From positions 312 through 64,311 of the forward strand of contig NZ_JARGEL010000014.1 in NCBI RefSeq assembly GCF_029211265.1: a stretch of DNA of 64,000 nucleotides. The letters run 5' to 3'. Position 1 is the first letter of the stretch, and every line of letters starts with the position of its first letter. The translations under genes were made by a program, and so were the position numbers. Origin of the DNA: Extensimonas soli. Its GTDB lineage: Bacteria > Pseudomonadota > Gammaproteobacteria > Burkholderiales > Burkholderiaceae_C. Shown piece after piece: positions 9,656-19,577 of the stretch. The notes beneath the pieces are model-generated. The model was not told the origin of the DNA. It was given only the letters and a program-made list of their open reading frames with translations, and did no database searches.

Positions 9656-11239
9656 ATGAAGCCCGGCCTTTCCCTGCGCCTTTCGCAGCACCTTGCCCTC
9701 ACCCCCCAACTGCAACAATCGATCCGCCTGCTGCAGCTGTCCACGCTCGAACTCGCGCAGGAAGTCGAGCAGATGCTCGACGAAAACCCCTTCCTCGAAC
9801 GCCTCGTGGAAGACGAACCACCCACCCCGCAAGCCGGTGAGCCGCCGCCCGAAGCGCCCGCCCCAGAGTTCGATGCGCCCTTTGAAGATGCTACGCTTTC
9901 AGAAGCTAAAAGCGATGATTTCACGGCGACTGATGGGCAAAATGATGTGGAAATCTCGGGCGAAGCCGGGACGCTGGACTGGCAAGGCGAGGATTCCGAG
10001 GGCGCCGAGCCGACCGCCAACGACTCAGACTGGGGCGGCGACGCGCCCGCGCGCAAGCAAAACAGCGATGGCGACGAAACCGACGCCATCGACCTGGCCC
10101 GCGCGCAGGAATCCCTGACCGACTTTTTGCACCGCCAGGCACGCGCGCTGCGCCTGTCCGAGCTCGACCAGGCGGCGCTGTATTTCCTCATCGAGTCCCT
10201 CAACGACGACGGGTATCTGGAAGACTCGCTGGAAGAACTCGCGGCAGCCCTGGCCGGCGCGGATGCCGTCGAAGACATTGAAGAACTGCTGCAGCGCTTC
10301 AACGTGGCCTTGCGGCTGCTGCAAAGCCTGGAGCCCGTGGGCGTGGGCGCGCGCAGCCTGGCCGAGGCGCTCACGCTGCAACTCAAGGCCTTGCAGCAGG
10401 AAGGCGCTGCGGATGCGGACACCGTGCACACCGCGCTGGGCATCTGCGCGCAGCCCCTGGAACTGCTGGCCAAGCGCGACGTGCGCCGCTTGGCGCAAGC
10501 CTGCGCCAGCAGCGAGGAATCCACCCGCGCCGCCATGGCCCTGATCACGCGGCTCGAGCCGCGACCGGGCCGGCGCTTTGCCAACGTGGAGCGCAACCTG
10601 GTCATCCCGGACGTGATCGTGCGCAAAATTGCAGGCCGCGGCCACGACGGCGGCGCGCAGTTCAGCGTGCAGCTCAATCCCGACGTGATGCCGCGCCTGC
10701 GCGTGCACGAGCTCTACGCCGGCGCCCTGCGCGAGCACAAAGGCGACGAAAACCACCAGGGCCTGCAGCAGCGCCTGCAGGAGGCGCGCTGGTTCATCAA
10801 GAACATCCAGCAGCGCTTCGACACCATCTTGCGCGTCTCACGTGCCATCGTGGAGCGGCAGAAAGCGTTTTTCGTGCACGGCGAAATCGCCATGCGCCCG
10901 CTCGTGCTGCGCGACATCGCCGACGAACTGGGGCTGCACGAGTCCACCATCAGCCGCGTGACCACGGCCAAATACATGGCCACCCCGCAGGGCACGTTCG
11001 AGCTCAAATACTTCTTCGGCTCCGGCCTGGGCACCGAAACCGGCGGCAACGCCTCGAGCACCGCGGTGCGGGCGCTGATCAAGCAGTTCGTCGCGGCCGA
11101 AGACCCCGCCAAACCCCTGTCCGACAGCCAACTCGCCGAAATGCTCAAGGAGCAAGGCATAGAGTGCGCGCGCCGCACCGTGGCCAAATACCGCGAAGCC
11201 CTCAAAATCGCCCCGACCAACCTGCGCAAGGCGCTGTGA
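9656..11239 (+). CDS. rpoN: RNA polymerase sigma-54 factor
   Basis: 527 aa. Directs polymerase to -24/-12 promoters with enhancer-binding ATPases. Region I ([20 protein letters not shown], Gln/Leu-rich) is at the N-terminus, an acidic variable region II follows (about 50-150), then the core-binding domain, the HTH ([15 protein letters not shown]) and the RpoN box [10 protein letters not shown] near residue 504. Region II is longer than in E. coli (477 aa total) and carries a short interspersed repeat in frame (9888-9957). It follows lptB as is common, but hpf and ptsN do not follow here. Confidence 0.96.
   Translation: MKPGLSLRLSQHLALTPQLQQSIRLLQLSTLELAQEVEQMLDENPFLERLVEDEPPTPQAGEPPPEAPAPEFDAPFEDATLSEAKSDDFTATDGQNDVEISGEAGTLDWQGEDSEGAEPTANDSDWGGDAPARKQNSDGDETDAIDLARAQESLTDFLHRQARALRLSELDQAALYFLIESLNDDGYLEDSLEELAAALAGADAVEDIEELLQRFNVALRLLQSLEPVGVGARSLAEALTLQLKALQQEGAADADTVHTALGICAQPLELLAKRDVRRLAQACASSEESTRAAMALITRLEPRPGRRFANVERNLVIPDVIVRKIAGRGHDGGAQFSVQLNPDVMPRLRVHELYAGALREHKGDENHQGLQQRLQEARWFIKNIQQRFDTILRVSRAIVERQKAFFVHGEIAMRPLVLRDIADELGLHESTISRVTTAKYMATPQGTFELKYFFGSGLGTETGGNASSTAVRALIKQFVAAEDPAKPLSDSQLAEMLKEQGIECARRTVAKYREALKIAPTNLRKAL
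9888..9957 (+). repeat. interspersed repeat inserted in frame in rpoN
   Basis: An AT-richer patch inside a very GC-rich gene. It shares the word GGGCAAAATGATGTGGAAATC-like (here GGGCAAAATGAT...AAATC) with the copies at 33.1 kb and 56.2 kb, and GATGCT...AGAAGCTAAAAGC with the family's other half. It encodes about 23 residues of the acidic region II. Confidence 0.5.
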
Positions 11240-11302
11240 TCCGGGTTTTGCCCCAGGGCGAGCCGCTGCTGCGCGGCACCCTCGCATGCAAAGGTGTGGA
11301 GC

Positions 11303-12118
11303 TCAAAGCACGCGGTGTTCCAGCGCCGGCAGCTGCGCGCGTACTTCCTGCAGGCGCTGCGCGCTGAGCTCGCCCAGCACCACGCCGGGCCCCTGCGCGA
11401 GCGCGCCGAGCACGCTGCCCCACGGATCTATGAGCATGCTGTGGCCCCAGGTGCGGCGGCCGTTTTCGTGCTGTCCACCTTGTGCGGGCGCGAGCACGTA
11501 GGCCAGGTTCTCGATCGCGCGGGCGCGCAGCAGAATCTCCCAGTGCGCCTCACCCGTGGTGTAGGTGAAGGCGCTGGGCACGAGCAGCAGGTCGGCGCCG
11601 GCGCGCGCATGGGCGCGGTACAGCTCGGGAAAGCGCAGGTCGTAGCACACGCTCAGGCCCACGCGCCAGCGCGCGCCCGAACGCGCCCTGAGCTCGAACT
11701 GCACCGGCTCGGTGCCGGCTTCTATGGTGCGGCTTTCGTCGTAGTGCTCGCGGCAGTTGGCGAAGCGAAAGAGGTGGATCTTGTCGTAGCGCGCCACGCA
11801 ATGCCCCGCCGGGTCGTAGACCAGCGTGCTGTTGCGCACGTGCTCGGCGTCGCTCGCAAAAAGCGGCAGCGTGCCGCCCACGATCCACAGCTGCAGCTCG
11901 CGTGCGCAGCGCGCGAGAAACTCCTGTATCGGGCCGTCGCCCGGCGTTTCGCGCAGCAGCAGCTTGTCGCTGTCGCGCCGGCCCATGGCGCAGAAGTATT
12001 CGGGCAGCACGGCGAGCTCTGCGCCTTGCGCCGCGGCCTGTTCGAGCAGGCTGCGCGCGGCGGCTAGGTTGCCCGGGCAGTCGATGCCAGAGACCATCTG
12101 GATGGCGGCGATTTTCAT
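11303..12118 (-). CDS. nitrilase-superfamily amidohydrolase (Nit/omega-amidase-like)
   Basis: 271 aa. Carbon-nitrogen hydrolase with the complete catalytic triad: Glu40 (LPEYF), Lys113 (YDKIHLF) and Cys158 (SVCYDLRFPELYR). The closest characterised members hydrolyse deaminated glutathione or alpha-ketoglutaramate; the substrate here is inferred from family only. Its start overlaps the YhdP stop (ATGA), so the two are co-transcribed and coupled. It is convergent with rpoN, with 63 bp and no clear terminator between them. Confidence 0.9.
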   Translation of the reverse strand: MKIAAIQMVSGIDCPGNLAAARSLLEQAAAQGAELAVLPEYFCAMGRRDSDKLLLRETPGDGPIQEFLARCARELQLWIVGGTLPLFASDAEHVRNSTLVYDPAGHCVARYDKIHLFRFANCREHYDESRTIEAGTEPVQFELRARSGARWRVGLSVCYDLRFPELYRAHARAGADLLLVPSAFTYTTGEAHWEILLRARAIENLAYVLAPAQGGQHENGRRTWGHSMLIDPWGSVLGALAQGPGVVLGELSAQRLQEVRAQLPALEHRVL

Positions 12119-15100
12119 GAGGGCTCTCCTTTCGCGGAATGGGGCTGAGAAGCGGGGGTGGGCGCCGCGGGCGTGTCCGCAGCGGCGGGCTGCGCGGGCA
12201 CGGTCGCCTCTGCGGGTGGTGCCGTGGGTGCGGGTTCGCGCGAGGGCTTGTCGCGCGCCGTGGTGGCAACGCGCTCCACATGCGGATCGGCCCAGGGGCC
12301 GTCGATGTGGAATTCGCGCGTGGTTCTTTCCGTCAAGGGGCCGCGCAGCACCATCTGCGCGAGAAAGCTGCCCAGGCCGACCACGGGGTTGATGGCCGTG
12401 GCCACGAGCGAGGCCGTCATGGCGTTGAGCTCGGGCACCACGACCACGTGCAAGTCCTGCGTCTCGTGGTTCATGTCGGCGCTGCCCTCCATAAGCACGG
12501 CGGCGTTCACACCCTTCATCTGCAGGTTGTTGGTGCTGGCCACGCCGCGCTCTATGCGCACGTCGCCACGCACGAAGTCGAACGCAAAACCCTCGCTGAA
12601 CACATCGCGAAAATCCAGCGTCAGGCGCCGCGGCAGCGCCTGCAGGCTCAGCACGCCGAGCAGCTTGGCCAGCCCCGGGTCGGCCTGCAGAAACTGGCCG
12701 GACTGCACATCCAGATGCAGCTGGCCGCTCATGCTGCGGTAGTCGGGGTTCATGGGCGCGCCCGTCCAGGCAACCTGGCCTTCCATCACCCCCTTGCCGC
12801 GCCGCACCACGTGCTCCATGCCAAAGCGCGCGAGCAGCTCGCCGGCGTTGCGGATGTCGAGGCGAAAGTTCAGCGCCGTGCGCCGCTGCCGGCTGGCACT
12901 GGCGGCAACGCTGGAATTGCCGGCATTGGCCCCCCCCAGCAGCGCCCAGTTACCGCTGGCCGTGAGGCTGGCCTCGGGGGCGGTGATGTTGAACTTGGCC
13001 AGGCGCCACTCGCGCGCGGCGCCATCGCCGCCACGGTTGTGGGCCTCGACCTCCACGCGGCCTAGCTTGCGCCCGCGCAGCTCGAAGTCTTCGACGACCA
13101 CGTCGAGCGCGGGCAGGCTGCTGGGCTGCTCGGCGAACAGCTCTTCGATCTGCGCGGCCTGGCTAGGCGGCAGCCGCATGCGCGCAAGCCGGGCGTAGAG
13201 CTGACCGGTGCCGCCATCGCGTGCGCCCTCGCGTGCACTGGCAGGACGGTATTCGGCGTAGCCCTCGAGCTCGTCAGCGCTCGCGTTGGCGCGCCAGACG
13301 CCGCCTTCGCGCGTGCCGGCGAGCAACGCCTGGTGCAGCGTGCGCCCCTGCGCACTGAGTTCCCGCGTGCGCAGCGCAAACCGCGTGGGTAAATAGTCGG
13401 CCGGGGTGTCTGCGGCCGGCAAACCGGTGCCCGGACTGCCCGGGCTGGCTTGGCTGTCGGGGGGCGTGCCGGCAGCGCTCGCACCCAGCGGCTCCAGCAC
13501 CGCGGCCCAGGCGTCGATATCCAGCCTGTCGGCTTGCACCAGGGCCTGCACTCCATCGGCCGGCAAGGGCAGGCTCTCGCCAGCCGCGAGCCCGAGCGCG
13601 ATGGCGCCGCGCAGCACGCGCGTGCGCCCGGCGCGCAGTTCGCGCTGCCAGGTGGCCGTGCCCACGCTGCCCAGTTCTACCGTGAGCTGGTCGCGCAGCA
13701 CCGGTGCCACCCCGCCAGCGGGCGTTGCCTCGGCTTCGCGCAGCAAGCGGTTTTCGTAGCGCAGCGGCAGGCTGGTCTGCGCGGCTTTGGCCAGCGGCGC
13801 GGGCAGCGCCAGGGCCAGGCCTTGCAAGTTGCTGCTCAGCAGCAGTTCGGGCACACCGCGGCGCACGTTCAGGTTCAGGCTATAGGCGGCGCTGCCGCTC
13901 GCGTGGCGCGCGAGCTGCGCCACCCAGCCGAGCTCGCGCGCCTGCTGCAGGCCCAGCGCCGTGGCCGTGCCCTGTGCGCGCAATTGGATGGGGGATTCGC
14001 CTGCAGCATTCGGCGCAGGGCGCATGCCGCCTTCGAGGCGCACATCGCCCCCCAGGGCGCGCGCCTGCACGCCCGCCAGGCTAAAGCCGGTTTCGCTGAA
14101 CTGCACCTTGCCCTGGGTGCGCGCAAGCAGGGGCGTGTCGGGCGTGATGCGCAGCTCGTTGCCCGCAAACGCGAGGCTGCCCTGCACCTTGGACTGTTCG
14201 ATGCGGCTGATGGGCAATTGCAGATGCAGCTGCAGGCCGGCATTGCCCGTGCCGCCGGCCTGGTCGAGCGCGTTGCCCGTCAGGCGCGCCAGCGGCGAGC
14301 TGCGCACGAGCTGCAGCAGCTGCGGCAGCGGCAGCGGCCCCTGCGCGTCGGCACTTACGCTGACCACGGTGTGGTCCAGGTCGGGGATGCGCGCCTCGAC
14401 CTTGGACAGGCGCAGGCCGGGCAGGCCCGCAAAGCTCGCGCTCGCGCTGCGCACGCTCATGCTGGCGCGGTCGAACACCAGCTCGCCGCTCAGATCGGTC
14501 AGCGCCGGCCAGGGCAAGCTGGCGGGCGGCGTGGTGGGCACGTAGGCGTAGGTGGCGTTCGTCACGTGCGCAGTGACGCGAAAGTCGCCCTGCCGCGGGT
14601 CGCTGAAGGGCAGCTGGCGCAGGTCGCCACGCACGCGGAACTGCACCCGGCTGACCTGGCCCGCGCGCACGGCGTCGCGCACGTAGTGGCGCGTCTCTTC
14701 GGGCAGGCCCAGGGGCAGGTAGCGCCACACGCGCGCGCCGTCGGCGCGGGCCAGGCTGCCCGTGAGGTCGAGCACGCCCGGAAAACGCCCTTCCCCGGCC
14801 TGCGCCGCAAGCCCAGGCGCTGCTTCGCGCGTATGCCAGCTGGCCTGCGCCTCGCCCTGCAGGTCGGCATTGGCAAAGCGCAGCTTGCGCGCCTGTACGG
14901 CGATGCGCGGTGCCTGCGCCGCTGCGGGCTTTTGCCCTTTTGCCGGCACTGGCTGGACTTGCCATTGCACTTCGGCGTCCAGGTAGTCGAGCGGCACCTG
15001 CGGCTCTTCGAAAACGCCGGGCAATACCAGCGCCCCGCCGCGGATCGCCAGCGCGGCCTTGCCGCCGTCCTGGTTCAGGTCCAGCTCCACCGCTGCGCCG

Positions 15101-16443
15101 CGCACGCCGGGCACGCCAGCCTGCGCGCCCGGTGCGGCGCTGCCTTGGTCGCCGCCGGCAGCGAACGCCAGCCCCTGCACCTTGCCGCGCAGCTGGTACT
15201 GCGTGGGCGCGGCCAGCGGCCCGCGCCAGCTCGCCTGCAGGCTTTCCACCAGGCCTTGCGGCTGGTAGCTTTGCAGCGCTGCGCGCGCGCCGGCGTCGAG
15301 CGGCAGGCGCATGCCGATTTGCGCGAGCGCCGCAAGGTCCAGCCGCTCGGCCTGCAGCTGCGTGTATTCGGGCACACGGTCCGTGGCCGCGGTACGCTGC
15401 AGGCGCAGGTTGCCGCCGGGCCAGGCGAGGCCGTCGCCCGTACGAAAGCGCAGCCCTTCGGTGAACAGGGTGTAACCGCCCGCAAGGCGCTGCCCGCCTA
15501 TGCGCCCGCCCAGCGAGACAAAGGCCAGCGGTTGCAGCTCGGGCGCGAGCGTGGTGTGCACCTCGGTCAAGGCCAGGTCGGCCACGCCGCCCACCAGGAT
15601 GGCACGATCGATGTCGGCCCATACCCGCATGCTGCCTGCCCCTTTAGCTACTTCTACAGGAGCATCCGAAAGCACCTGCGCGCGCAGCTGCGCCAGATCG
15701 ACGTGCGCAAAATCGGCGAACAACTGCCCGCTCCAGTGCTGCCACTGCCCGTCGCGCGGGTGCAGCAGCGGGGCGCGCATGCGCGCCATGAGCGTGAAGC
15801 GCGAGCCCCAGGCCGACGGCGGCGTGGCGTCCACGCGCAGGTTGTGCTGCCAGCCGTGGTTGCGCAGCAGTACGTCAACCTGGCGCAGCTCCAGCGGCGC
15901 GGGCGCCGCGTGCTGCTCGTCGAACCAGCGCACGGTGCCGCCGCGGATGAGCACCTCGGCCTGGGCGAAAAACCAGTCGGCAAAGGGGCTGTCGCCACCG
16001 CCTTGCGCCAGCGCGATGCCACCGATCAGGATGCGGCCGTCCGCCGTGCGGCGCAGGTCGAGCTGCGGGCGCTCGAGGTAGAGCTGCTCGAAGCCGCGCG
16101 TGAGCAAGGCGCGCGGCGACAATGCCAACACCACACGCGGCAGCTGCAGCGCAGGCCGGCCTTGCGCGTCGAGCAGCGCCACCTCGCTCAGCTCGAAGGA
16201 AGGAATCAGCCCCGTCGAGCGCCCCGTGATCGCACCAATGCGCACAGGCACCCCCACGATGCGCGTGGCCTGCGCCTCCAGGGACGCGCGAAAGTCCCCG
16301 ATGCGCGGCACAATCCAGCCATGCAAACCCGCCCACACGATGGCCAGCAACAGCCAGAACGCCAGCAACAGGCCCAGCGTCCAGCGCGCGCTGGCGGCGA
16401 CGATGCGAATAAGGCGCGTGGGGCGTGCGGCGGCGGCGGTCAT
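12115..16443 (-). CDS. yhdP: YhdP-family AsmA-like envelope lipid-transport protein
   Basis: 1442 aa, among the longest proteins here. One N-terminal membrane helix (about 18-43, TLGLLLAFWLLLAIVWAGLHG) is followed by a very long periplasmic domain of the DUF3971/AsmA type and a C-terminal AsmA-like region (MKGVNAAVLMEGSADMNHETQDLHVVVVPELNAM). In enterobacteria YhdP, TamB and YdbH form the bridges that move phospholipid to the outer membrane; the same role is inferred. The tail beyond about residue 1390 is Pro/Ala-rich and low-complexity. It is divergent from glnE. Confidence 0.92.
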   Translation of the reverse strand: MTAAAARPTRLIRIVAASARWTLGLLLAFWLLLAIVWAGLHGWIVPRIGDFRASLEAQATRIVGVPVRIGAITGRSTGLIPSFELSEVALLDAQGRPALQLPRVVLALSPRALLTRGFEQLYLERPQLDLRRTADGRILIGGIALAQGGGDSPFADWFFAQAEVLIRGGTVRWFDEQHAAPAPLELRQVDVLLRNHGWQHNLRVDATPPSAWGSRFTLMARMRAPLLHPRDGQWQHWSGQLFADFAHVDLAQLRAQVLSDAPVEVAKGAGSMRVWADIDRAILVGGVADLALTEVHTTLAPELQPLAFVSLGGRIGGQRLAGGYTLFTEGLRFRTGDGLAWPGGNLRLQRTAATDRVPEYTQLQAERLDLAALAQIGMRLPLDAGARAALQSYQPQGLVESLQASWRGPLAAPTQYQLRGKVQGLAFAAGGDQGSAAPGAQAGVPGVRGAAVELDLNQDGGKAALAIRGGALVLPGVFEEPQVPLDYLDAEVQWQVQPVPAKGQKPAAAQAPRIAVQARKLRFANADLQGEAQASWHTREAAPGLAAQAGEGRFPGVLDLTGSLARADGARVWRYLPLGLPEETRHYVRDAVRAGQVSRVQFRVRGDLRQLPFSDPRQGDFRVTAHVTNATYAYVPTTPPASLPWPALTDLSGELVFDRASMSVRSASASFAGLPGLRLSKVEARIPDLDHTVVSVSADAQGPLPLPQLLQLVRSSPLARLTGNALDQAGGTGNAGLQLHLQLPISRIEQSKVQGSLAFAGNELRITPDTPLLARTQGKVQFSETGFSLAGVQARALGGDVRLEGGMRPAPNAAGESPIQLRAQGTATALGLQQARELGWVAQLARHASGSAAYSLNLNVRRGVPELLLSSNLQGLALALPAPLAKAAQTSLPLRYENRLLREAEATPAGGVAPVLRDQLTVELGSVGTATWQRELRAGRTRVLRGAIALGLAAGESLPLPADGVQALVQADRLDIDAWAAVLEPLGASAAGTPPDSQASPGSPGTGLPAADTPADYLPTRFALRTRELSAQGRTLHQALLAGTREGGVWRANASADELEGYAEYRPASAREGARDGGTGQLYARLARMRLPPSQAAQIEELFAEQPSSLPALDVVVEDFELRGRKLGRVEVEAHNRGGDGAAREWRLAKFNITAPEASLTASGNWALLGGANAGNSSVAASASRQRRTALNFRLDIRNAGELLARFGMEHVVRRGKGVMEGQVAWTGAPMNPDYRSMSGQLHLDVQSGQFLQADPGLAKLLGVLSLQALPRRLTLDFRDVFSEGFAFDFVRGDVRIERGVASTNNLQMKGVNAAVLMEGSADMNHETQDLHVVVVPELNAMTASLVATAINPVVGLGSFLAQMVLRGPLTERTTREFHIDGPWADPHVERVATTARDKPSREPAPTAPPAEATVPAQPAAADTPAAPTPASQPHSAKGEPS

Positions 16444-16589
16444 TGGCGGGCGTAAAGTGGCCGAAATTATGACCCGCAGGACCGGCGTGCTCCTTGGTGC
16501 GAAACCTTCGCCTCGTGTGTTTTTGTTTCGCTGGCAAACCGTCTTTGTGCCCGCTCTTTCCCCTCTCCCTCTCGAACGCCGCGTTCGCC

Positions 16590-19376
16590 ATGTCCACGTC
16601 CTCCTCGCTCAGCCCTGACATCGCCGCGCCCACTGCTGGCTTGGCGCAGCACTCGCGTTTTTTCCAGCGTCTGCAGCGGCGCTATGCACAGGACTTGGCG
16701 CTGCTGCCCCCCGGCGCGCCGTGCCACGCAACGCTGGCACCCGCCTTCGCGGCGCTGCAAGCGCGCGGCTACGACGTGGGCACGGCCTTGCGCGTGCTGC
16801 GCCAGCTGGTCATGGAGCGGCTGATCCGCCTCGACTGCGAGGCCCAGGCGCCGCTGTCCGTCGTCACGCGTGCCACCACGGAACTCGCCGAGTTCGCCCT
16901 CGACCGCGCCTGCCAGCATGCCTGCGCAGAACTCGACGAGCGCCATGGCCGGCCGCTGGGCACCGATGACGGACCCGAAGCCGCCGCAGTTCCGCTATGG
17001 ATCGTCGGCATGGGCAAGCTCGGCGCGCGCGAGCTAAACGTCTCGAGCGACATCGACCTGATCTACGTCTATGCGCAGGACGGCGAAACCGCGGGCAACG
17101 CCGAAGGGCGCAACCGCACCTCGAACCACGAGTATTTCGCGCGCGCGGTCAAGGCGATCTACCAGCTGGTCGGCGAGCCCACCGAGCACGGCTTTGTGTT
17201 CCGCGTCGATCTGGCCTTGCGCCCCAACGGCAACTCCGGCCCGCCCGCAGTCTCGCTCGCCGCGCTCGAAGAATACCTGCAGGTGCAGGGGCGCGAATGG
17301 GAGCGCTTTGCCTGGCTCAAAAGCCGCGTCGTGGCGCCGCGCACCAGCCTGGCCTGCCCCGAACTGCGCGAGCTGCGCAGCGTGGTGCTGCCCTTCGTGT
17401 TCCGGCGCTATCTCGACTACAACGTGTTCGAATCCCTGCGCACGCTGCACCGCCAGATCCGCGACCACGCCACGCGGCGCAGCGCCGGCCGCCCCGAGCG
17501 CGCCAACGACGTGAAGCTCTCGCGCGGCGGCATCCGTGAGATCGAGTTCATCGTGCAATTGCTGCAGGTGGTGCGCGGCGGCCAGTTTCCCGAACTGCGC
17601 CGGCGCGCCACGCTCGAAGCCCTGCCGCGCCTGGCCCAGGCCGGGCTGATGCCACAGACCACGGCAGAGGCGCTTGCGCAGGCCTACGTGTTCCTGCGCC
17701 GCGTCGAGCATCGCATCCAGTACCTCGACGACCAGCAGACGCACCTGCTGCCCACCCGCGACGATGACCTGGCCTGGATCGCGCAGACCATGGGCTACGG
17801 CGATTGCTGTGCTTTTCTGCACGCGCTCGACGCGCACCGGGAACTCGTCGCGCAGGAATTCGACCACCTGCTCGGCGGCGACGAGGAGGCCGCGGGCAAG
17901 CGCGCGTGCAACGGTGGCAGCTGCGGCGCAGGCAACGGCAAGGCGCCGCCACCGCCCGACCTCGAGGGCCTGCTCGAACAGCTGCCCGCCGCGCTGCGCG
18001 AGCGCGTGGCGCAGTGGCGCACGCTGCCGCGCATCGCGGCCCTGCGCGACGAAGCGCGCACGCGCCTGTTCCGGCTCGTGCTGCGCACCGCGCAATGGCT
18101 CACCGAAGGCCGCACCAGCGCCCAGGCCGCCGTGCGCATGATCGACTGGCTCGAACCACTGCTGCGCCGCGAGAGCTACCTTGCGCTGCTGCTCGAGCGC
18201 CCCGCCGTGCACGAGCAGCTGCTGCACCTGCTGGGCGCGGCGCGCTGGCTCGCGCGCTATCTGCAGCAGCACCCGGGCGTGATCGACGAGCTCGCGTCCG
18301 AAGCGCTGCTCGCCGAGCGCTTCGTGCCCGCCGACTTCGAGCGCGAGCTCGCGCTGCGCCGCGCCGCACTGCAATCCACGGGCGAGGACGACGACGAATC
18401 CCTGCTCAACCTGCTGCGCCGCGCGCACCACGCCGAAACCTTTCGCATCCTCGCGCGCGACGTGGAAGGCCGCATCACCGTGGAGCAAGTGGCCGACGAC
18501 CTCAGCGCGCTCGCCGACAGCGTGCTGCGCGTCACCTCGGACTGGTGCTGGAGCCGCCTCAAAAACCGCCACCGCGAGCTGCCGCGGTTCGGCATCATCG
18601 GCTACGGCAAGCTCGGCGGCAAAGAGCTGGGCTACGGCAGCGACCTGGACATCGTGTTCGTGTTCGACGACGAGGACGAACGCGCGCCCGAGGTCTATAC
18701 CGCCTTCGTGCGCAAGCTCATCAACTGGCTCACCGTGAAAACCGGCGAGGGCGATCTGTTCGAGATCGACACCGCGCTGCGCCCCAACGGCAACTCGGGC
18801 CTGCTGGTCACAAGCTTCAAAGCCTACGCCGACTACCAGCAGCAGCGCGGCAGCAACACCGCCTGGACCTGGGAACACCAGGCCATGACGCGCGCGCGCT
18901 TCGTGCTCGGCAGCGAAGACCTGCGCGCGCGCTTCGACGCCGTGCGCCGCGCCGTGCTCACCGCCCCGCGCGACGCCCAGGCGCTGCGCCAGGAGATCGT
19001 CGCCATGCGTGCGCGCGTACGCGCCGCGCAGCGCGTGCCGGCAGACCAGTTCGACGTCAAGCACAGCCCCGGCGGCATGCTCGATGCCGAATTCGCCGTG
19101 CAATACCTCGTGCTCGCGCACGCCGCGGCCCATCCCGCGCTGATAGACAACGTGGGCAACATTGCCTTGCTGCAGCGCGCCGAACAGGCCGGTCTGCTGC
19201 CCGCTGGCGTGGGGCATACCGCCGCCGACGCCTACCGCGAACTGCGCCGCCTGCAGCACCGCGCGCGGCTCGACGAAGCCCCGGCGCAGTGCGCCCCCGC
19301 CGCGATGCAGGCGCAGTGCGACGCCATCCTCGCGCTGTGGCACGCGGTGTTCGAGGCTGGCGAGGAAAGGGCTTGA
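16590..19376 (+). CDS. glnE: bifunctional glutamine synthetase adenylyltransferase/deadenylylase
   Basis: 928 aa. Adds and removes AMP on glutamine synthetase in response to PII. Two nucleotidyltransferase halves are visible: GMGKLGARELNVSSDIDLIYVY (about residue 140, adenylyl-removing half) and GYGKLGGKELGYGSDLDIVFVF (about residue 670, adenylylating half), each followed by a helical domain. The start at MSTSSSLS is chosen; an in-frame ATG 96 bp upstream would add a non-homologous Cys-rich leader. Length agrees with E. coli (946 aa). Confidence 0.95.
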   Translation: MSTSSSLSPDIAAPTAGLAQHSRFFQRLQRRYAQDLALLPPGAPCHATLAPAFAALQARGYDVGTALRVLRQLVMERLIRLDCEAQAPLSVVTRATTELAEFALDRACQHACAELDERHGRPLGTDDGPEAAAVPLWIVGMGKLGARELNVSSDIDLIYVYAQDGETAGNAEGRNRTSNHEYFARAVKAIYQLVGEPTEHGFVFRVDLALRPNGNSGPPAVSLAALEEYLQVQGREWERFAWLKSRVVAPRTSLACPELRELRSVVLPFVFRRYLDYNVFESLRTLHRQIRDHATRRSAGRPERANDVKLSRGGIREIEFIVQLLQVVRGGQFPELRRRATLEALPRLAQAGLMPQTTAEALAQAYVFLRRVEHRIQYLDDQQTHLLPTRDDDLAWIAQTMGYGDCCAFLHALDAHRELVAQEFDHLLGGDEEAAGKRACNGGSCGAGNGKAPPPPDLEGLLEQLPAALRERVAQWRTLPRIAALRDEARTRLFRLVLRTAQWLTEGRTSAQAAVRMIDWLEPLLRRESYLALLLERPAVHEQLLHLLGAARWLARYLQQHPGVIDELASEALLAERFVPADFERELALRRAALQSTGEDDDESLLNLLRRAHHAETFRILARDVEGRITVEQVADDLSALADSVLRVTSDWCWSRLKNRHRELPRFGIIGYGKLGGKELGYGSDLDIVFVFDDEDERAPEVYTAFVRKLINWLTVKTGEGDLFEIDTALRPNGNSGLLVTSFKAYADYQQQRGSNTAWTWEHQAMTRARFVLGSEDLRARFDAVRRAVLTAPRDAQALRQEIVAMRARVRAAQRVPADQFDVKHSPGGMLDAEFAVQYLVLAHAAAHPALIDNVGNIALLQRAEQAGLLPAGVGHTAADAYRELRRLQHRARLDEAPAQCAPAAMQAQCDAILALWHAVFEAGEERA

Positions 19377-19390
19377 GACGCACCCAACAA

Positions 19391-19452
19391 TTTGGGGTCA
19401 AATTGCCCTTTGAGGCTTATTTGGCAAGCACAAGGCGCTACGAAAAACATAC
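19391..19452 (+). repeat. interspersed repeat, intergenic
   Basis: AT-richer stretch after glnE containing CTTATTTGGCAAGCACAAGG and GCTACGAAAA. It aligns with the copies at 27.3 kb (CTTATCTGACATGCACAAGC-AGCTA) and 45.3 kb. The rest of the 200-bp glnE to 19578 gap shows nothing. Confidence 0.4.
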
Positions 19453-19577
19453 TACATGCGCTTCGTGAATACAGGCATGGCCCTCGCCGTGCGGTCGATG
19501 AAGTCCGCGAAATAGCCCGCGCCTCACGGCCCTTTGCCGCCTTTGCATCAGACGGCAGTGCGAAATAATCCACGCCG

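Noticed and set aside
13450-16455. Long plus-strand open frame (about 1000 codons) opposite the YhdP gene
   Set aside because: High GC at third positions keeps the antisense frame open; its translation is Arg/Ala/Gln-rich without motifs, while the minus-strand YhdP is well supported. The same applies to the long antisense frames over glcB, glnE, metH, pgk, uvrA and argS.
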